In this document: in pieces, positions 14,623-24,395 of the stretch
Layout of the letters: the number at the start of each line of letters is the position of its first letter
Position numbering within the stretch: the stretch's first letter is position 1
Assembly: GCF_900112005.1 (NCBI RefSeq)
Contig: NZ_FOKK01000019.1
Span: forward strand, 1 to 64,000
Length of the DNA: 64,000 bases
Origin: Algoriphagus aquimarinus
GTDB lineage: Bacteria > Bacteroidota > Bacteroidia > Cytophagales > Cyclobacteriaceae
Direction of reading: 5' to 3'
Translations under genes and position numbers: made by a program
Notes under the pieces: generated by a model
What the model saw: the letters and a program-made list of their open reading frames with translations, nothing else
Database searches by the model: none
What the model was told of the DNA's origin: nothing

Positions 14623-16107
14623 TTACTTAATCCACCAGGTCATTTGATGAATGTTGTCATTTCCAGCCCCGAATTGCTTGGTAATAGCAGAGGTTACATT
14701 GTCAGCATTGTAATTGTATTCTGACTGCGGGTAAATCCATCTATAAGGGATCTCTACGCCTGTAGGTCTTCTGAAAGTAGGGAATCCAGTGCGGTGATGA
14801 TCATAGAAAGAGGTCCACTGCATTTGGAAGAAGGACTGTAGATACTTTTGCATTACGATAAGCTCGATTTTTTCGGTATCACTCATGGCTTTTGAAAAGT
14901 CATTCATCGGCTCACTTAGGTACATCATCGCAGCCTCAGCATCTACATAACTGCTGTATTCTTCAGAATACATTTCGTAAAATTTGAAAGAAGCTTTTAC
15001 CCCATCTTTGTAAAGCATCTCTGCATCTGCGCTGATCCAGCCTCGAACTGCTGCCTCAGCCAATATCAGTTGCTGCTCAGAGTATCCCAAAAGCTTATAA
15101 GGCTCGTTAACTGGATCTCTATGGTATCGGTCGTTTACTTTAGATACGTTGCCCTGAGTAGCTTTCTGATTGACTTCTGCATAAGGTGCTGCCGGGTCGC
15201 CACCTTCGTAAGAAGAGTAATCATCGATTGCCTTTCCTGCTTCTTTGGCAGATTTGGTCTGTGTGCAGTAGATAAATAGTCTTGGGTCTTTTCTTACCTG
15301 AAGTCTCTGGATAAAGGTAGAGTCTATATACATCCCAGAACTGAACCCGCTACTATTGAAATCTGGGTAGCGATTGTTTTGCTGATCTAGGAATACTAAT
15401 TGACCACTTTCAGCTTCACTTTCCATCAATGGACTGTTGGTGAAAATAGTGTTGAATTCACTGAAGTCTATTTCTCCTGATTCTGATTTTGGAGATAAAG
15501 TCATTAGGACTTTCAGGCGGAAAGCATTGATCAGTTTTCTCCAAGAAAGCACGTTTCCGCTATAGATGATGTCTCCAGCTATGATTGTGTTTTGACTTGC
15601 AAGGATTGTTTCTGCTTCTTCCAATTCTGCCAAAATGCCTTTGAATACTACTTCCTGCTCATCGTATACAGGCGCATATTCTTCTTCTATTTCACCTTTT
15701 AGCGCAGCTGTATAAGGAACATCGCCAAAATTTAAAGTTAAATTATAGAAATAGTAACTTCTGAAGAATTTGCCCAAGGCGACGTAGGAAGGATCGTTGA
15801 TTCGCTCAGCTTCTTGGATCATTTTGGTCACATTTCTCAAGACAGAATAAGGGCCAAAACTGCCTCTGTCCCATTTGTAATACTGATTGGAGTTTTCTCC
15901 ATCAGTCTGAACAAGCATCTTCTGCGCGTATAGCGCTGAAGTGCCTCCGTAAGCTCTGAAAACTTCCCATTCCACATTGGTAAGCAGAAGTTGCGGGTGA
16001 GTTGCAGTTGGAAGATTTGGATTGATGTTCATTTCCTCTAAGTCGGTGCAGGAAATAAACACCATGGAAAGCAACAGGATAACTAATATGTTTTTCATTT
16101 TATTCAA
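14623..16107 (-). CDS. SusD/RagB-family outer-membrane lipoprotein
   Basis: A 494-residue substrate-binding lipoprotein that caps the SusC channel from outside the cell. The lipobox is VFISC with C20 as the lipidated residue. The next residues (TDLEEMNINPNLPTATHP) match the start of the SusD-like group with the N-P-N motif. The remainder is rich in helices of the TPR-like type, for example YVALGKFFRSYYFYNLTLNFGDVPY near 110-135. It is downstream of SusC with 22 bases between them, so the two form one operon. The ligand cannot be read from sequence; no glycoside hydrolase or sulfatase lies beside it, so a sugar or a peptide are both possible. Confidence 0.92.
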   Translation of the reverse strand: MNKMKNILVILLLSMVFISCTDLEEMNINPNLPTATHPQLLLTNVEWEVFRAYGGTSALYAQKMLVQTDGENSNQYYKWDRGSFGPYSVLRNVTKMIQEAERINDPSYVALGKFFRSYYFYNLTLNFGDVPYTAALKGEIEEEYAPVYDEQEVVFKGILAELEEAETILASQNTIIAGDIIYSGNVLSWRKLINAFRLKVLMTLSPKSESGEIDFSEFNTIFTNSPLMESEAESGQLVFLDQQNNRYPDFNSSGFSSGMYIDSTFIQRLQVRKDPRLFIYCTQTKSAKEAGKAIDDYSSYEGGDPAAPYAEVNQKATQGNVSKVNDRYHRDPVNEPYKLLGYSEQQLILAEAAVRGWISADAEMLYKDGVKASFKFYEMYSEEYSSYVDAEAAMMYLSEPMNDFSKAMSDTEKIELIVMQKYLQSFFQMQWTSFYDHHRTGFPTFRRPTGVEIPYRWIYPQSEYNYNADNVTSAITKQFGAGNDNIHQMTWWIK

Positions 16108-16129
16108 TGTTTGTCTGACTGAAAATCAA

Positions 16130-19100
16130 TTAAAATACGGCCTTCAAGGTCATGCCTACATAGCGTGAGGATGGATCCTGAAGGTTGTTGTCATTGCCAA
16201 AATCAGGATCTAGGTAAGGCAGTTTTTTCAGTACGAATAGGTTGTAACCGTAAAGAGTCAAATCAAGATTTTTGATTTTTTTGGACTGCATGATGTTCAT
16301 CAGGTCATACGTCACGGATAGTCTTCTCAACTTCAGGTAGGAGCGGTCGTACACATTCGCAAAAGTCTTGTTCTCATCTTCGGTCACTTGTGCTCTATAA
16401 GGATAGGTTTGCGACCAAGTCTGCCAGCTCACTGCAGTTGTGTTTGGAGTATATTCTCTAGTGTCAGAGAGTACGTTTCCATCTACATCTCTTACCAGCT
16501 CACCACCGGTCACTACGACGCCTTCTGGTACGTATACAGGTTTGCCAGTTGCATATTCTTCATCTCTGTATTGCGTTGAGTTAGGATGCTTTCCGCCCCA
16601 CCACATTTTCTCAATAGTCAATGACCTGATCAGTCCACCCCAAGCGCCATCTACGTCCATTGCTATTCTGAACTTGTTGATGTTGAACTGGTTTTGGATT
16701 CCAAACCTCCATGATGGGTCCAAATGACCAATTTTAGTTAGGAAAGGATCTCTAGTAGGAAGACCAGTGTTGGCATCTAGGATCACTTGTCCATCAGCAC
16801 TTTTCTGCCAAACAGTGGCATAGTAGCTATCTGCTCTATCACCCACTCTTAGGTTTCCAAAATTGTCATCATCACCATAAATACCAGTGATTTTTCGTTC
16901 AAACTTCGTCCAGTTTGCGCCGATGTTCCAAGAGAATTTGTCCTTCTGAATCGCAGCATAATTCATCATCAATTCAAATCCATTGGTGGTGTATTCATTG
17001 CCGTTTACTTTTCTGGAAGAATATCCTGAAGCTTCAGAAATGCTTAGATCAATTATCTGATTTTCGTCCAGAATTCTATAGTAAGTACCTTCTAAGGTCA
17101 GTCGTTTCTTAGCAAATGAAGTAGATAAACCTGCTTCAAAAGTCGTGGACTTCTGAGGCATTATCTCCGAATTCACCAAGCTAGATGGATAACTAACTGA
17201 AGGAGTCGATCCGTAAGTCACTCCTTTGTTGTAAGCAGAGTAGATACTGTATGGGCTCAAATCACTTGATACCTCAGACCATGAACCATATACTTTGATG
17301 AAGTCTATCGCTTTTGGCAAGTTCATAAACTCAGAAACAATCGCACTGATAGATGCTGAAGGGTAGAAATAGGAATTGTTTGCTTTAGGCAAAGTCGAAG
17401 ACCAGTCATTTCTTGCAGTTACATTAAGGAAAATGGATTGCCAAAGATCAACGCCCATGGAACCATATACACTTCGAATTTCTTTTTCCTCAAGGTAATT
17501 GGAAGCTTGTACCGGTCCTTGAGTATTGTTTAAGCTATAGACATAAGGCACGATCAATCCATCTGAGGAAGAATAGGCTTGCTTGTAGCTTCTGTAAAAA
17601 CTGGAAGCACCTGCATTGACCGTCAATCCGATTTTTTCATTGAAGTCTTTGTTGTAGGCCGCCAAGAAGTCAGTATCGAGATTTAGCTGATCGTCATTCC
17701 AAAACTTGTAATCCCCATTTCTAGAGTCTCCGTAGTTCATGTATGACTTAGGACTTTGCATGTCTTCAAATAATGTCCTTTGTCTAGCAGAGATTCTGCC
17801 CTGTACGTACAGGTTAGGCATGATTTGATATTTCAGTTTCAGCTTACCGTCCATTACATTCCTGTTATGCACCTGGTTAAGCTCATTTGCTGCGAAATAG
17901 ACATTGTTGTACCATGCATAGTTATAGTTAGCTTGTCTATATCCTTCGAGTCCAGGTACATACATATGGTCTCTCAAATCCTGTCCATTAACGTCATCGC
18001 CCATCCAGATAAGGATCGTGTACATGTGATTTTTTGGACCGTATCCATAGCGTGGATAGTTAGGAGAGTATACTTTATTGTAACCTAAAGTTGCATCCAA
18101 CTGCAGTTTTTCGCTGAGTTTAAAAGAGGAGTTGAAGTTGAATCCACCGGTATTTACAGAGGTGTTAGGTACTTGACCTTGCTGGTAGGCGTAGTTAGCC
18201 GAGAACATCAACTGAGCTTTTTCACCCTGATATGCGATAGAAATATCGTTTTTAGTGACTACTCCAGTCCTCATGAAATCATTCAAATTATCATGACGTT
18301 TCCATTCGGTCGGCACTCGCTCATAGGTAGACTTGTCGTCATAGACTGTTCCTGTGACACTTCCGTACCATTCTACTACCTCTCCCGTGTTTTTATTTCT
18401 GATTGGGCTATTCCACTGAGGAACTAGCACGCCAGGTTCAAACTTTGGTCCCCAGATCATATCTCCATCCGAAATACCGCCATCGGCACCATCCCAGAAT
18501 TCATATTTTCCATTCGAGCCATTACCGTATGCTGTCTGCGTTTCAGGAAAGACTGTAAATCCTGCCGTCACCATATTATTGGTCGTGGCAGTCACGGTTA
18601 AGCCGTCTTTTTTGGCATTTTTTCTCGTAATCAAAATCGCACCGTTTTTCCCTCTTGCACCATAAAGCGCAGATGCAGAACCTCCTTTGAGGACGTTGAT
18701 GCTCTCAATATTTTCTGGAGAAATGTCAAAAAAGTCAGTTTCCACAGGAACTCCATCCAACACTATAAGTGGAGTTTTGCCTCGCAAGCTAAAAGAGGGT
18801 GACTGAAACATTCCAGTTGGATTGTTAACTGTCAATCCGGCAATTTGACCGGAAAGAGCATTTCCAAGATTCAAGGTCGATGCTTCTGCTATCACATCCA
18901 TTGGCACTTCTTGGGTAGCATAGCCCAATTTCTTTTTTTGCTGCTTGATCCCGATCGCGGTCACGACCACTTCGTCCAAAGCCTTGCTATCATCTGCCAG
19001 AGTAATATTGATAATACTTCTTCCGTTGATAGCTTCTTCTTGTGCTTCGAATCCGATGAAACTATACACCAGAACGGCGCTTTCATCAGCCATGATGTTA

Positions 19101-19276
19101 TAGTTGCCTTCAAAATCGGCAACGGTTCCTTTATTGGTGCCTTTCACCAATACTGTCACTCCTGGGAGACCTTCTCCCTTGGAGTCTGATACTTTTCCTT
19201 TGACCTGAACCTGCGCCAACAAGACTGTTGGGAGGAGCATCATCAACAAAGTAATAACTGTAAAAGTCTTCTTCAT
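16130..19276 (-). CDS. SusC/RagA-family TonB-linked outer-membrane protein
   Basis: A 1048-residue TonB-dependent transporter. A signal peptide ending LPTVLLAQ is followed by a CarboxypepD_reg-like domain (about 24-100; VKGKVSDSKGEGLPGVTVLVKGT begins it). A TonB-box-like stretch (EVVVTAIGI) comes next, then the plug with IVLDGVPVETD and VLKGGSASALYGARGKNGAILIT (about 190-220), then a long beta barrel. It forms the channel of the SusCD pair and imports what SusD binds. A good -7 box lies upstream in the 400-bp gap. No ECF sigma/anti-sigma pair is found next to it. Confidence 0.95.
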   Translation of the reverse strand: MKKTFTVITLLMMLLPTVLLAQVQVKGKVSDSKGEGLPGVTVLVKGTNKGTVADFEGNYNIMADESAVLVYSFIGFEAQEEAINGRSIINITLADDSKALDEVVVTAIGIKQQKKKLGYATQEVPMDVIAEASTLNLGNALSGQIAGLTVNNPTGMFQSPSFSLRGKTPLIVLDGVPVETDFFDISPENIESINVLKGGSASALYGARGKNGAILITRKNAKKDGLTVTATTNNMVTAGFTVFPETQTAYGNGSNGKYEFWDGADGGISDGDMIWGPKFEPGVLVPQWNSPIRNKNTGEVVEWYGSVTGTVYDDKSTYERVPTEWKRHDNLNDFMRTGVVTKNDISIAYQGEKAQLMFSANYAYQQGQVPNTSVNTGGFNFNSSFKLSEKLQLDATLGYNKVYSPNYPRYGYGPKNHMYTILIWMGDDVNGQDLRDHMYVPGLEGYRQANYNYAWYNNVYFAANELNQVHNRNVMDGKLKLKYQIMPNLYVQGRISARQRTLFEDMQSPKSYMNYGDSRNGDYKFWNDDQLNLDTDFLAAYNKDFNEKIGLTVNAGASSFYRSYKQAYSSSDGLIVPYVYSLNNTQGPVQASNYLEEKEIRSVYGSMGVDLWQSIFLNVTARNDWSSTLPKANNSYFYPSASISAIVSEFMNLPKAIDFIKVYGSWSEVSSDLSPYSIYSAYNKGVTYGSTPSVSYPSSLVNSEIMPQKSTTFEAGLSTSFAKKRLTLEGTYYRILDENQIIDLSISEASGYSSRKVNGNEYTTNGFELMMNYAAIQKDKFSWNIGANWTKFERKITGIYGDDDNFGNLRVGDRADSYYATVWQKSADGQVILDANTGLPTRDPFLTKIGHLDPSWRFGIQNQFNINKFRIAMDVDGAWGGLIRSLTIEKMWWGGKHPNSTQYRDEEYATGKPVYVPEGVVVTGGELVRDVDGNVLSDTREYTPNTTAVSWQTWSQTYPYRAQVTEDENKTFANVYDRSYLKLRRLSVTYDLMNIMQSKKIKNLDLTLYGYNLFVLKKLPYLDPDFGNDNNLQDPSSRYVGMTLKAVF

Positions 19277-19676
19277 TTTCTAGTTTTAAAATTTTGAGAA
19301 TGATTTTAATTGTTTGATAGTCAGTGATAAAACTGTGGTTTCAGCTTGCTGTGGACATCAAGGCACAAAAGTATCCAAGTCGTGAAAGGATGGTCTAGAA
19401 ACTAGGTTTTCAATTTGTTATATTAAAAACCGGAAAAATAAAAAAGAGATAATATCTAATCGTAGATAAGCATGAGATGACTATCCTATTTTTTTGAAAT
19501 AGAGTGATTAGATGATGATATTCGTTCTAGGCTAGGGTATTTTCTACTATAATAAAGTAAAGTTTTTTAGAAAAGTATGTGATGTTTTAATACATGATAG
19601 GTTAAGGACTATTTTTCCTCTTAACAAGTAGATAAACTAGGCGTAGCTAAATCTACGATAGGTTCTTGCGTGAGCT
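19277..19676. other. 400-bp intergenic region between the lipoprotein operon and SusC
   Basis: There is no credible ORF here. The half next to SusC carries the candidate promoter at 19366-19373. The rest is very AT-rich, with the small hairpin CGTAG-CTAAAT-CTACG at 19642-19657 and no T run that would make it a good terminator. The gap argues that SusCD is transcribed separately from the lipoprotein genes. Confidence 0.6.
19366..19373 (-). promoter_or_regulatory. candidate -7 box (TACTTTTG) for susCD
   Basis: On the minus strand this octamer fits TAnnTTTG and lies about 90 bases before the SusC start codon, implying a leader of roughly 80 nt. No TTTG stands at the usual -33 distance, so an activator may be needed or the match may be by chance. 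Confidence 0.45.
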
Positions 19677-20852
19677 TTACTTGGCGACCAATCTCGTTTT
19701 GTAAATTACTGAGTAGTCATTTTCAGCATATTCAAAATTTGGTGTAAACCAGATTTCTTCTTCAGAGATGAATTTGAAGGTGAATCCTAGAGATTCCGGT
19801 TTCATGATCACTTTGGATACTGATTTCCCGTCAAATAGAACCTGTCCTTTCGTGTTTGTTTTGTTACGCTTGCGACTGAACTCTTCCGGGTCTGAAGTCT
19901 CCAATGCAAAGATTTCGTCGTATTCCTGATCTGACAGTCCTCTGTTATAGGTAAGCAAAAACCGTTGTTTTTCTGTTGGGTGGAGGTTCTGGATTGTTCC
20001 CACATAGATATCCTTCATGTCGTAAGTACCATAATGTGCTTCCTCCTTTGGCTCTTTTTGAATAAACTCTTCAAAAGGAATGGGTTGAATAGATGCTGGG
20101 TTGGTTAAGTCTGAAAATGAATAGCCGTATATCACCGGTTCGTTGCGGAAGGCGACGTACAGCGTGTCAGAACTAGATGCGATAAGGGTGTGATAATTTA
20201 CGTTCAGATAGGTTTTTTCTCCAGTTCTGAATTTGGATGAGTCTGGAAACGGGATGACAGGGCTAAATTTGCCGCTTTCTAAATCCAGAACTTCCACCCG
20301 ACTGGAGGCCATTTGAAATTCTTTTCCATCCACTCCCAATTCCTCCGAGAGCCTTCCTTCCCATGGAAATATAACCTGGTCATCGTGTACGACCAAATTA
20401 TTGTTATATGCATCAATAAAGGAAATTGATGGGGTAAATTCCGGTAGAAAAGAGCGGGTAGGTTCACCGGAAAGTGAATACAGGTAAAAGCCTCGGAAAG
20501 CAGGCACAATAATCTCTTTGGAACTCAAGAAGCTGGGTGGTCCTAATCTGGAGCTCTGATAGAAGCCCGGTCCATCGCCAAGTCTTTTGAATTTACTCAG
20601 AATTGTTCCTTCTCTATTCGCTACGAAAAGCGTATCGCTGCGCTGGTCAATAAGCAGAAAGGTCTTGCCATCTTCAGTTATGTCTGCCAAAAACAAGTTT
20701 CCAAGATAATCCACCAGGAGCGAATCATAGATTTCGAATTCAAAATCCTGTTCAGCAAGAGGAGTGGAGGTTTTGTTTTCTTCCTTTTCACCTGAGCAAG
20801 CGATTGTGCTGAGTACAAATGGGAGGAGATATAGGTGGCTTAGGTTTTTCAT
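19677..20852 (-). CDS. lipoprotein of a four-gene paralogous family, probable beta-propeller (gene 4)
   Basis: A 391-residue lipoprotein (lipobox STIAC, C19). The region after the lipid anchor has the pattern YLGN-LFLADITEDGKTFLLIDQRSDTL, then REGTILSKF, GDGPG. This resembles blades of six-bladed beta-propeller or DUF4221-type proteins common in Bacteroidota; the assignment is by fold impression. It ends YKTRLVAK, like YKLKLVQK in its neighbours. Its ATG overlaps the stop of the upstream paralogue by four bases (ATGA), so translation is coupled. It is the last gene of the operon. The function is unknown; surface or periplasmic binding is a reasonable guess. Confidence 0.68.
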   Translation of the reverse strand: MKNLSHLYLLPFVLSTIACSGEKEENKTSTPLAEQDFEFEIYDSLLVDYLGNLFLADITEDGKTFLLIDQRSDTLFVANREGTILSKFKRLGDGPGFYQSSRLGPPSFLSSKEIIVPAFRGFYLYSLSGEPTRSFLPEFTPSISFIDAYNNNLVVHDDQVIFPWEGRLSEELGVDGKEFQMASSRVEVLDLESGKFSPVIPFPDSSKFRTGEKTYLNVNYHTLIASSSDTLYVAFRNEPVIYGYSFSDLTNPASIQPIPFEEFIQKEPKEEAHYGTYDMKDIYVGTIQNLHPTEKQRFLLTYNRGLSDQEYDEIFALETSDPEEFSRKRNKTNTKGQVLFDGKSVSKVIMKPESLGFTFKFISEEEIWFTPNFEYAENDYSVIYKTRLVAK

Positions 20853-21988
20853 TTTTGTACTAGTTTCAGTTTGTAAAAAGTCAGATATTCCTGCTCTTCA
20901 CCTATGTATTCATCATTTCTGAGCGCGTAGAAAGGTTTTGTCATTGATTCTATATTTAATATAAAATCAATTGAAGGTGGAAGTTCTATTTCATTTGATA
21001 AGCCTGACGTGGGATTATAGGCACGGAGGAAGTTTTTTCTGTATTCGGGATATTTGTAAAAATTCTTTGGAAGGTTCAACTCAAATTGCTGGAAAATATC
21101 TTCGGTTATTCCTCCGCTATAATACACGATCACCGTATCCCCCGAAGAATAAATGCCTTCTACAGATGCTTCATACATGGTATTCCCTGATACGTACCCG
21201 ACTTTCTCTTTTTGTCCTGGTATTAAGACAAATTCCTTTGGATCGAAGTCTATACTTTCCAGCCATTTCCCGCCTTCTGCTAAGGAATAGATGTGTATTA
21301 ATGCTTCATTGGAAAGTACAAAGTACAGTAAATCATCACTGACTGTAAATTGGACAATTGGTCTTCCGAAAAATAATTCTGAGTTGAATTTTGAAGTGCT
21401 TGGCAATCTGATAAGTGAATCTGAGGTTTGGCTTGCTGGATCAAATAACTCAAGTAATGGATAGTCTCTATAAAAATGATTGATGTATGGACTGATCCCA
21501 TCTCTTCCTGGAAACCAGAGCAGCAATTTATCTTTCCAAAAACTCATGTTTTTTGCATTTCTACGTCCGCCTTTTGACTCTGAAATAAATGGCATTTCCA
21601 GGTTTTCAACTAGGTTCAGGTCTTTATCAAAATGTTGGATTTCCAAAGATCGGGTAGAGGCAAACAATTCATCTTGATCTGAAATGGCTGTACTTGAAAA
21701 TGATTTCACTGCTCCAGGACCATCTGTCGGATAAGATTGGATTGCCACAATTGCTCCTGTGGTATCAAATTTCACAAGAGAATTGCTCGAATTATCTCTA
21801 AGGTAACCAAAGCCATTCTTGAAGTTTGCATCCCAAATTCTCCCCAAATAATCCACCTGAATAGAATCCAGGATATGCAACTCCCATTCATTGGAGTTTG
21901 TTAATTGGCTTTCTGAATCATTTTTTGGCGATGAGCATGCAAAAGCCAATAGAATTGAGCAAGTGAAAAGTGCGTTGATCTTTTTCAT
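20849..21988 (-). CDS. lipoprotein of a four-gene paralogous family, probable beta-propeller (gene 3)
   Basis: A 379-residue lipoprotein (lipobox AFAC, C18). It shares with gene 2 the segment LDSIQVDYLGRI near residue 40, GDGPG-like PTDGPGAVKSFS near 78-90, and an almost identical C terminus (RNDEYIGEEQEYLTFYKLKLVQK in gene 3). Genes 2 and 3 have the same length and are the closest pair of the four. It overlaps both neighbours by ATGA junctions. The repeated beta-strand pattern with aromatic and glycine turns suggests a propeller. No catalytic motif is visible. Confidence 0.68.
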   Translation of the reverse strand: MKKINALFTCSILLAFACSSPKNDSESQLTNSNEWELHILDSIQVDYLGRIWDANFKNGFGYLRDNSSNSLVKFDTTGAIVAIQSYPTDGPGAVKSFSSTAISDQDELFASTRSLEIQHFDKDLNLVENLEMPFISESKGGRRNAKNMSFWKDKLLLWFPGRDGISPYINHFYRDYPLLELFDPASQTSDSLIRLPSTSKFNSELFFGRPIVQFTVSDDLLYFVLSNEALIHIYSLAEGGKWLESIDFDPKEFVLIPGQKEKVGYVSGNTMYEASVEGIYSSGDTVIVYYSGGITEDIFQQFELNLPKNFYKYPEYRKNFLRAYNPTSGLSNEIELPPSIDFILNIESMTKPFYALRNDEYIGEEQEYLTFYKLKLVQK

Positions 21989-23124
21989 TTTTGTACTAGT
22001 TTCAGTTTATAAAAAGTGAGGTAATCCTGCTCTTCGCCTATGTATTCATCGTTTCTAAGTGCGAAAAATGGCTGGTTAAGACCCTCCATAGCAAAGATTT
22101 GATAAACTTTTTTAGGAATGGGAATTTCATTTGACCATCCTTTTTCTGAGTTATATACTTTGAGATAGGATTGGTTTAGATCAATAAGTTTGGTGAAATC
22201 CTCAGGGAAATTGAATTCGTTTGCGCTAAAAATATCTTCAGAGATTCCTTCTGAAAAGTGCACTACAAATTGATTCTCATTAGCAAAAACCCCAAAAATA
22301 TTGCCTTCCACCAATTTTTCGTAGTTGTAGTTTTCGTATTTGTCTTTCAATTCAGGAGCTTCGATAAATTTCGTGGGGTTAAGATCTATGGTTTCTATGA
22401 AGCTCCCCGAATCAAGCAGGTTAAATCTGTGGATTTTAGGCTCGTTGTCGAAGTAGAGCAATAGGCCATTTTCAGATATGGTAAATGATATTGAAGGTCT
22501 TTCGTAAAGCTGGCCAGTACTGAATTTTGAAGTTTTGGGCGTTCGGATTATAGGGTTACTTTCACCGGTGGTAGGGTTTAGCTTTTCGAGTAAATAAAAG
22601 TCTCTTAAATAATTTTCCGTAAAAGGCCCTACCTCATCTCTTCCTGTATAGTATAGAATTATTTTATCCTGCCAGATTTCAAATGATTTCGCATCCATCA
22701 ACCCACCATGTGTGGGGGCTCGAAATGGCATTTCGATTTCTCGTTTAACGGATAGATCCTCATTTAATTCATAATACGGACCACTGTGATTGCCGATAAA
22801 AAGATTGCCATCGGGATCAATTTTGACAGTGGAAATAAAAGAAATTGAATTTGGTCCGTCTTTGGGGAATGTTTTGGTAGTGAGCACCTGCCCTTCATAA
22901 TCGATTTTGACTATGGCGTTGGCTTTGTAGTCATAGAGCAAACCTATTCCGTCTCTAAAATCTCCGGTGGATATGTTTCCTAAAAAGTCTACCTGTATTG
23001 AATCAAGGACTTGGAGGTCCCATTCATTTGAAGTCTCAGAGGATTCCTCTTTGGACTTTTCTGAAGAGGAACATGCTAGAAAACTGCACGCTAAAAAGGT
23101 TGTTAAAAAGTGTCTGTACCTCAT
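21985..23124 (-). CDS. lipoprotein of a four-gene paralogous family, probable beta-propeller (gene 2)
   Basis: A 379-residue lipoprotein (lipobox FLAC, C18), followed by a Ser/Glu-rich linker. LDSIQVDFLGNIS near residue 40 and the sequence of short strands match genes 1, 3 and 4. The C terminus (LTFYKLKLVQK) is identical to gene 3. It overlaps gene 1 and gene 3 by four bases each. Gene 2 and gene 3 look like a later duplication within the cluster. The role is unknown, and no charged active-site cluster or sorting signal is visible apart from the lipid anchor. Confidence 0.68.
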   Translation of the reverse strand: MRYRHFLTTFLACSFLACSSSEKSKEESSETSNEWDLQVLDSIQVDFLGNISTGDFRDGIGLLYDYKANAIVKIDYEGQVLTTKTFPKDGPNSISFISTVKIDPDGNLFIGNHSGPYYELNEDLSVKREIEMPFRAPTHGGLMDAKSFEIWQDKIILYYTGRDEVGPFTENYLRDFYLLEKLNPTTGESNPIIRTPKTSKFSTGQLYERPSISFTISENGLLLYFDNEPKIHRFNLLDSGSFIETIDLNPTKFIEAPELKDKYENYNYEKLVEGNIFGVFANENQFVVHFSEGISEDIFSANEFNFPEDFTKLIDLNQSYLKVYNSEKGWSNEIPIPKKVYQIFAMEGLNQPFFALRNDEYIGEEQDYLTFYKLKLVQK

Positions 23125-24305
23125 TTTTCAGTCAATTTCATTTTATAAACTCTCAGAAAATCTTCTTCTACATCAGGATCGGGAAGCTTTTGAAACCAAG
23201 CATATCCTCCCCCGGAGGCATAAGATCTTCCTCCGGTTTTGGCAGGTGAAGGAACATTCCCCACATAGCTAAGGTCAGCTAACTTATATACCAATGTGCC
23301 CTTCGGAATTTCGTCTTCAAGTTTTATGTACATGGCTTTCGCTTCTTCCTCTTTTCCCTGTTTCCATAGTCCCTCAGCTTCTACTGATCTCTTGGGATCC
23401 ATTCCTGAGTAATAGTCCAGCAATAGTAAATCATCCAGTACATGGATGTTTCGAATGGATGCAGTCCCTCCATTGATTTCTACATGACCTTGCTGAAATT
23501 CGCCTCTTGCTCGGCCTTCGGGAATAATAAATGAGGGTATTTCTAGATGGATCACTGTATCCAAACGCGCACCATTAGCATTTAACTGATATACATAGAG
23601 TTGGGGATCCCCTCCGTGAACAAAAAATAATTTGTCGTCTAGTGCCTCTAAAGCGGGAGTATAGTCGCTTTGAATATATCCTTTGCCGTTCAAGAATTGA
23701 CTACCTTCTTCAAAAGGGATTAGTTCAGTCATAGCTCCACTTTCTATGTCCACCAATTCCAGAGCTCTATAAGTATCATAGAATTCTTGCTCTCCAGGAT
23801 ATGAATTCCTCGGACGGACAGATTTGGGAAGTAAATAATCTTTTCCTTTCAATCTCACTGATTCTGTTGATTTCCCTATTTCAGTGTTTGACCCAGATGC
23901 TCCCAAGGATTCAGGGTGTGGGATTTTCTTCTGCATATTCCCATCCAAGTCAAAAAGGAACAAACCATTTCTTCCATAGATTGCCAGTTGATCTTCCCCA
24001 TAAAAACCTGGTCTTTCTAACATGAACCCATAAGTATCGGGAGTGTCTTCGCCCTTAGAGAAACTGTGCTTTATATTTCCTATAGCGTCGGATGTAATGA
24101 TTTTTTGACTCGGATAATCAAAGAAGAGTAATGACGTCCCATCTTTGTTTACATCCGAAAGCATGGGGTTGCCAAGAAATTCCAAATCCAGAGAATCTAC
24201 CAACTCCCATTCGTAGGATAAGGGTTCTTCTGCAACTTGCTCAGATTTTTCTGAACATGAACTAATAAATAGTACAGAGTACAGTAAAGTTGAAAAGGCT
24301 TTCAT
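23121..24305 (-). CDS. lipoprotein of a four-gene paralogous family, probable beta-propeller (gene 1)
   Basis: A 394-residue lipoprotein (lipobox ISSC, C17), first gene of the four-gene operon. LDLEFLGNPMLSDVNKDGTSLLFFDY near residues 42-67 is the family's opening motif. It is the most divergent of the four and has its own insertion near the C terminus (GGRSYASGGGYAWFQ). Its end, YKMKLTEK, corresponds to YKLKLVQK of the others. It overlaps gene 2 by ATGA. Between it and the gluconate-dehydrogenase-like gene upstream stands a strong terminator, so the operon's promoter should lie in 24306-24355. Confidence 0.66.
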   Translation of the reverse strand: MKAFSTLLYSVLFISSCSEKSEQVAEEPLSYEWELVDSLDLEFLGNPMLSDVNKDGTSLLFFDYPSQKIITSDAIGNIKHSFSKGEDTPDTYGFMLERPGFYGEDQLAIYGRNGLFLFDLDGNMQKKIPHPESLGASGSNTEIGKSTESVRLKGKDYLLPKSVRPRNSYPGEQEFYDTYRALELVDIESGAMTELIPFEEGSQFLNGKGYIQSDYTPALEALDDKLFFVHGGDPQLYVYQLNANGARLDTVIHLEIPSFIIPEGRARGEFQQGHVEINGGTASIRNIHVLDDLLLLDYYSGMDPKRSVEAEGLWKQGKEEEAKAMYIKLEDEIPKGTLVYKLADLSYVGNVPSPAKTGGRSYASGGGYAWFQKLPDPDVEEDFLRVYKMKLTEK

Positions 24306-24356
24306 AAACAGTGATTTAGGAAAAGGTAATAAGATAGTAGTTAATCTTTTTAAACA

Positions 24357-24389
24357 AAAAAAAACTCAGCCCGAAAGACTGAGTTTTAA
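24357..24389 (-). terminator. terminator of the GMC dehydrogenase operon
   Basis: AAAACTCAG pairs with CTGAGTTTT across a nine-base loop, with long T runs on the minus strand (and a weaker one on the plus strand). It begins seven bases after the subunit-3 stop codon. Confidence 0.85.
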
Positions 24390-24395
24390 GTTTTT

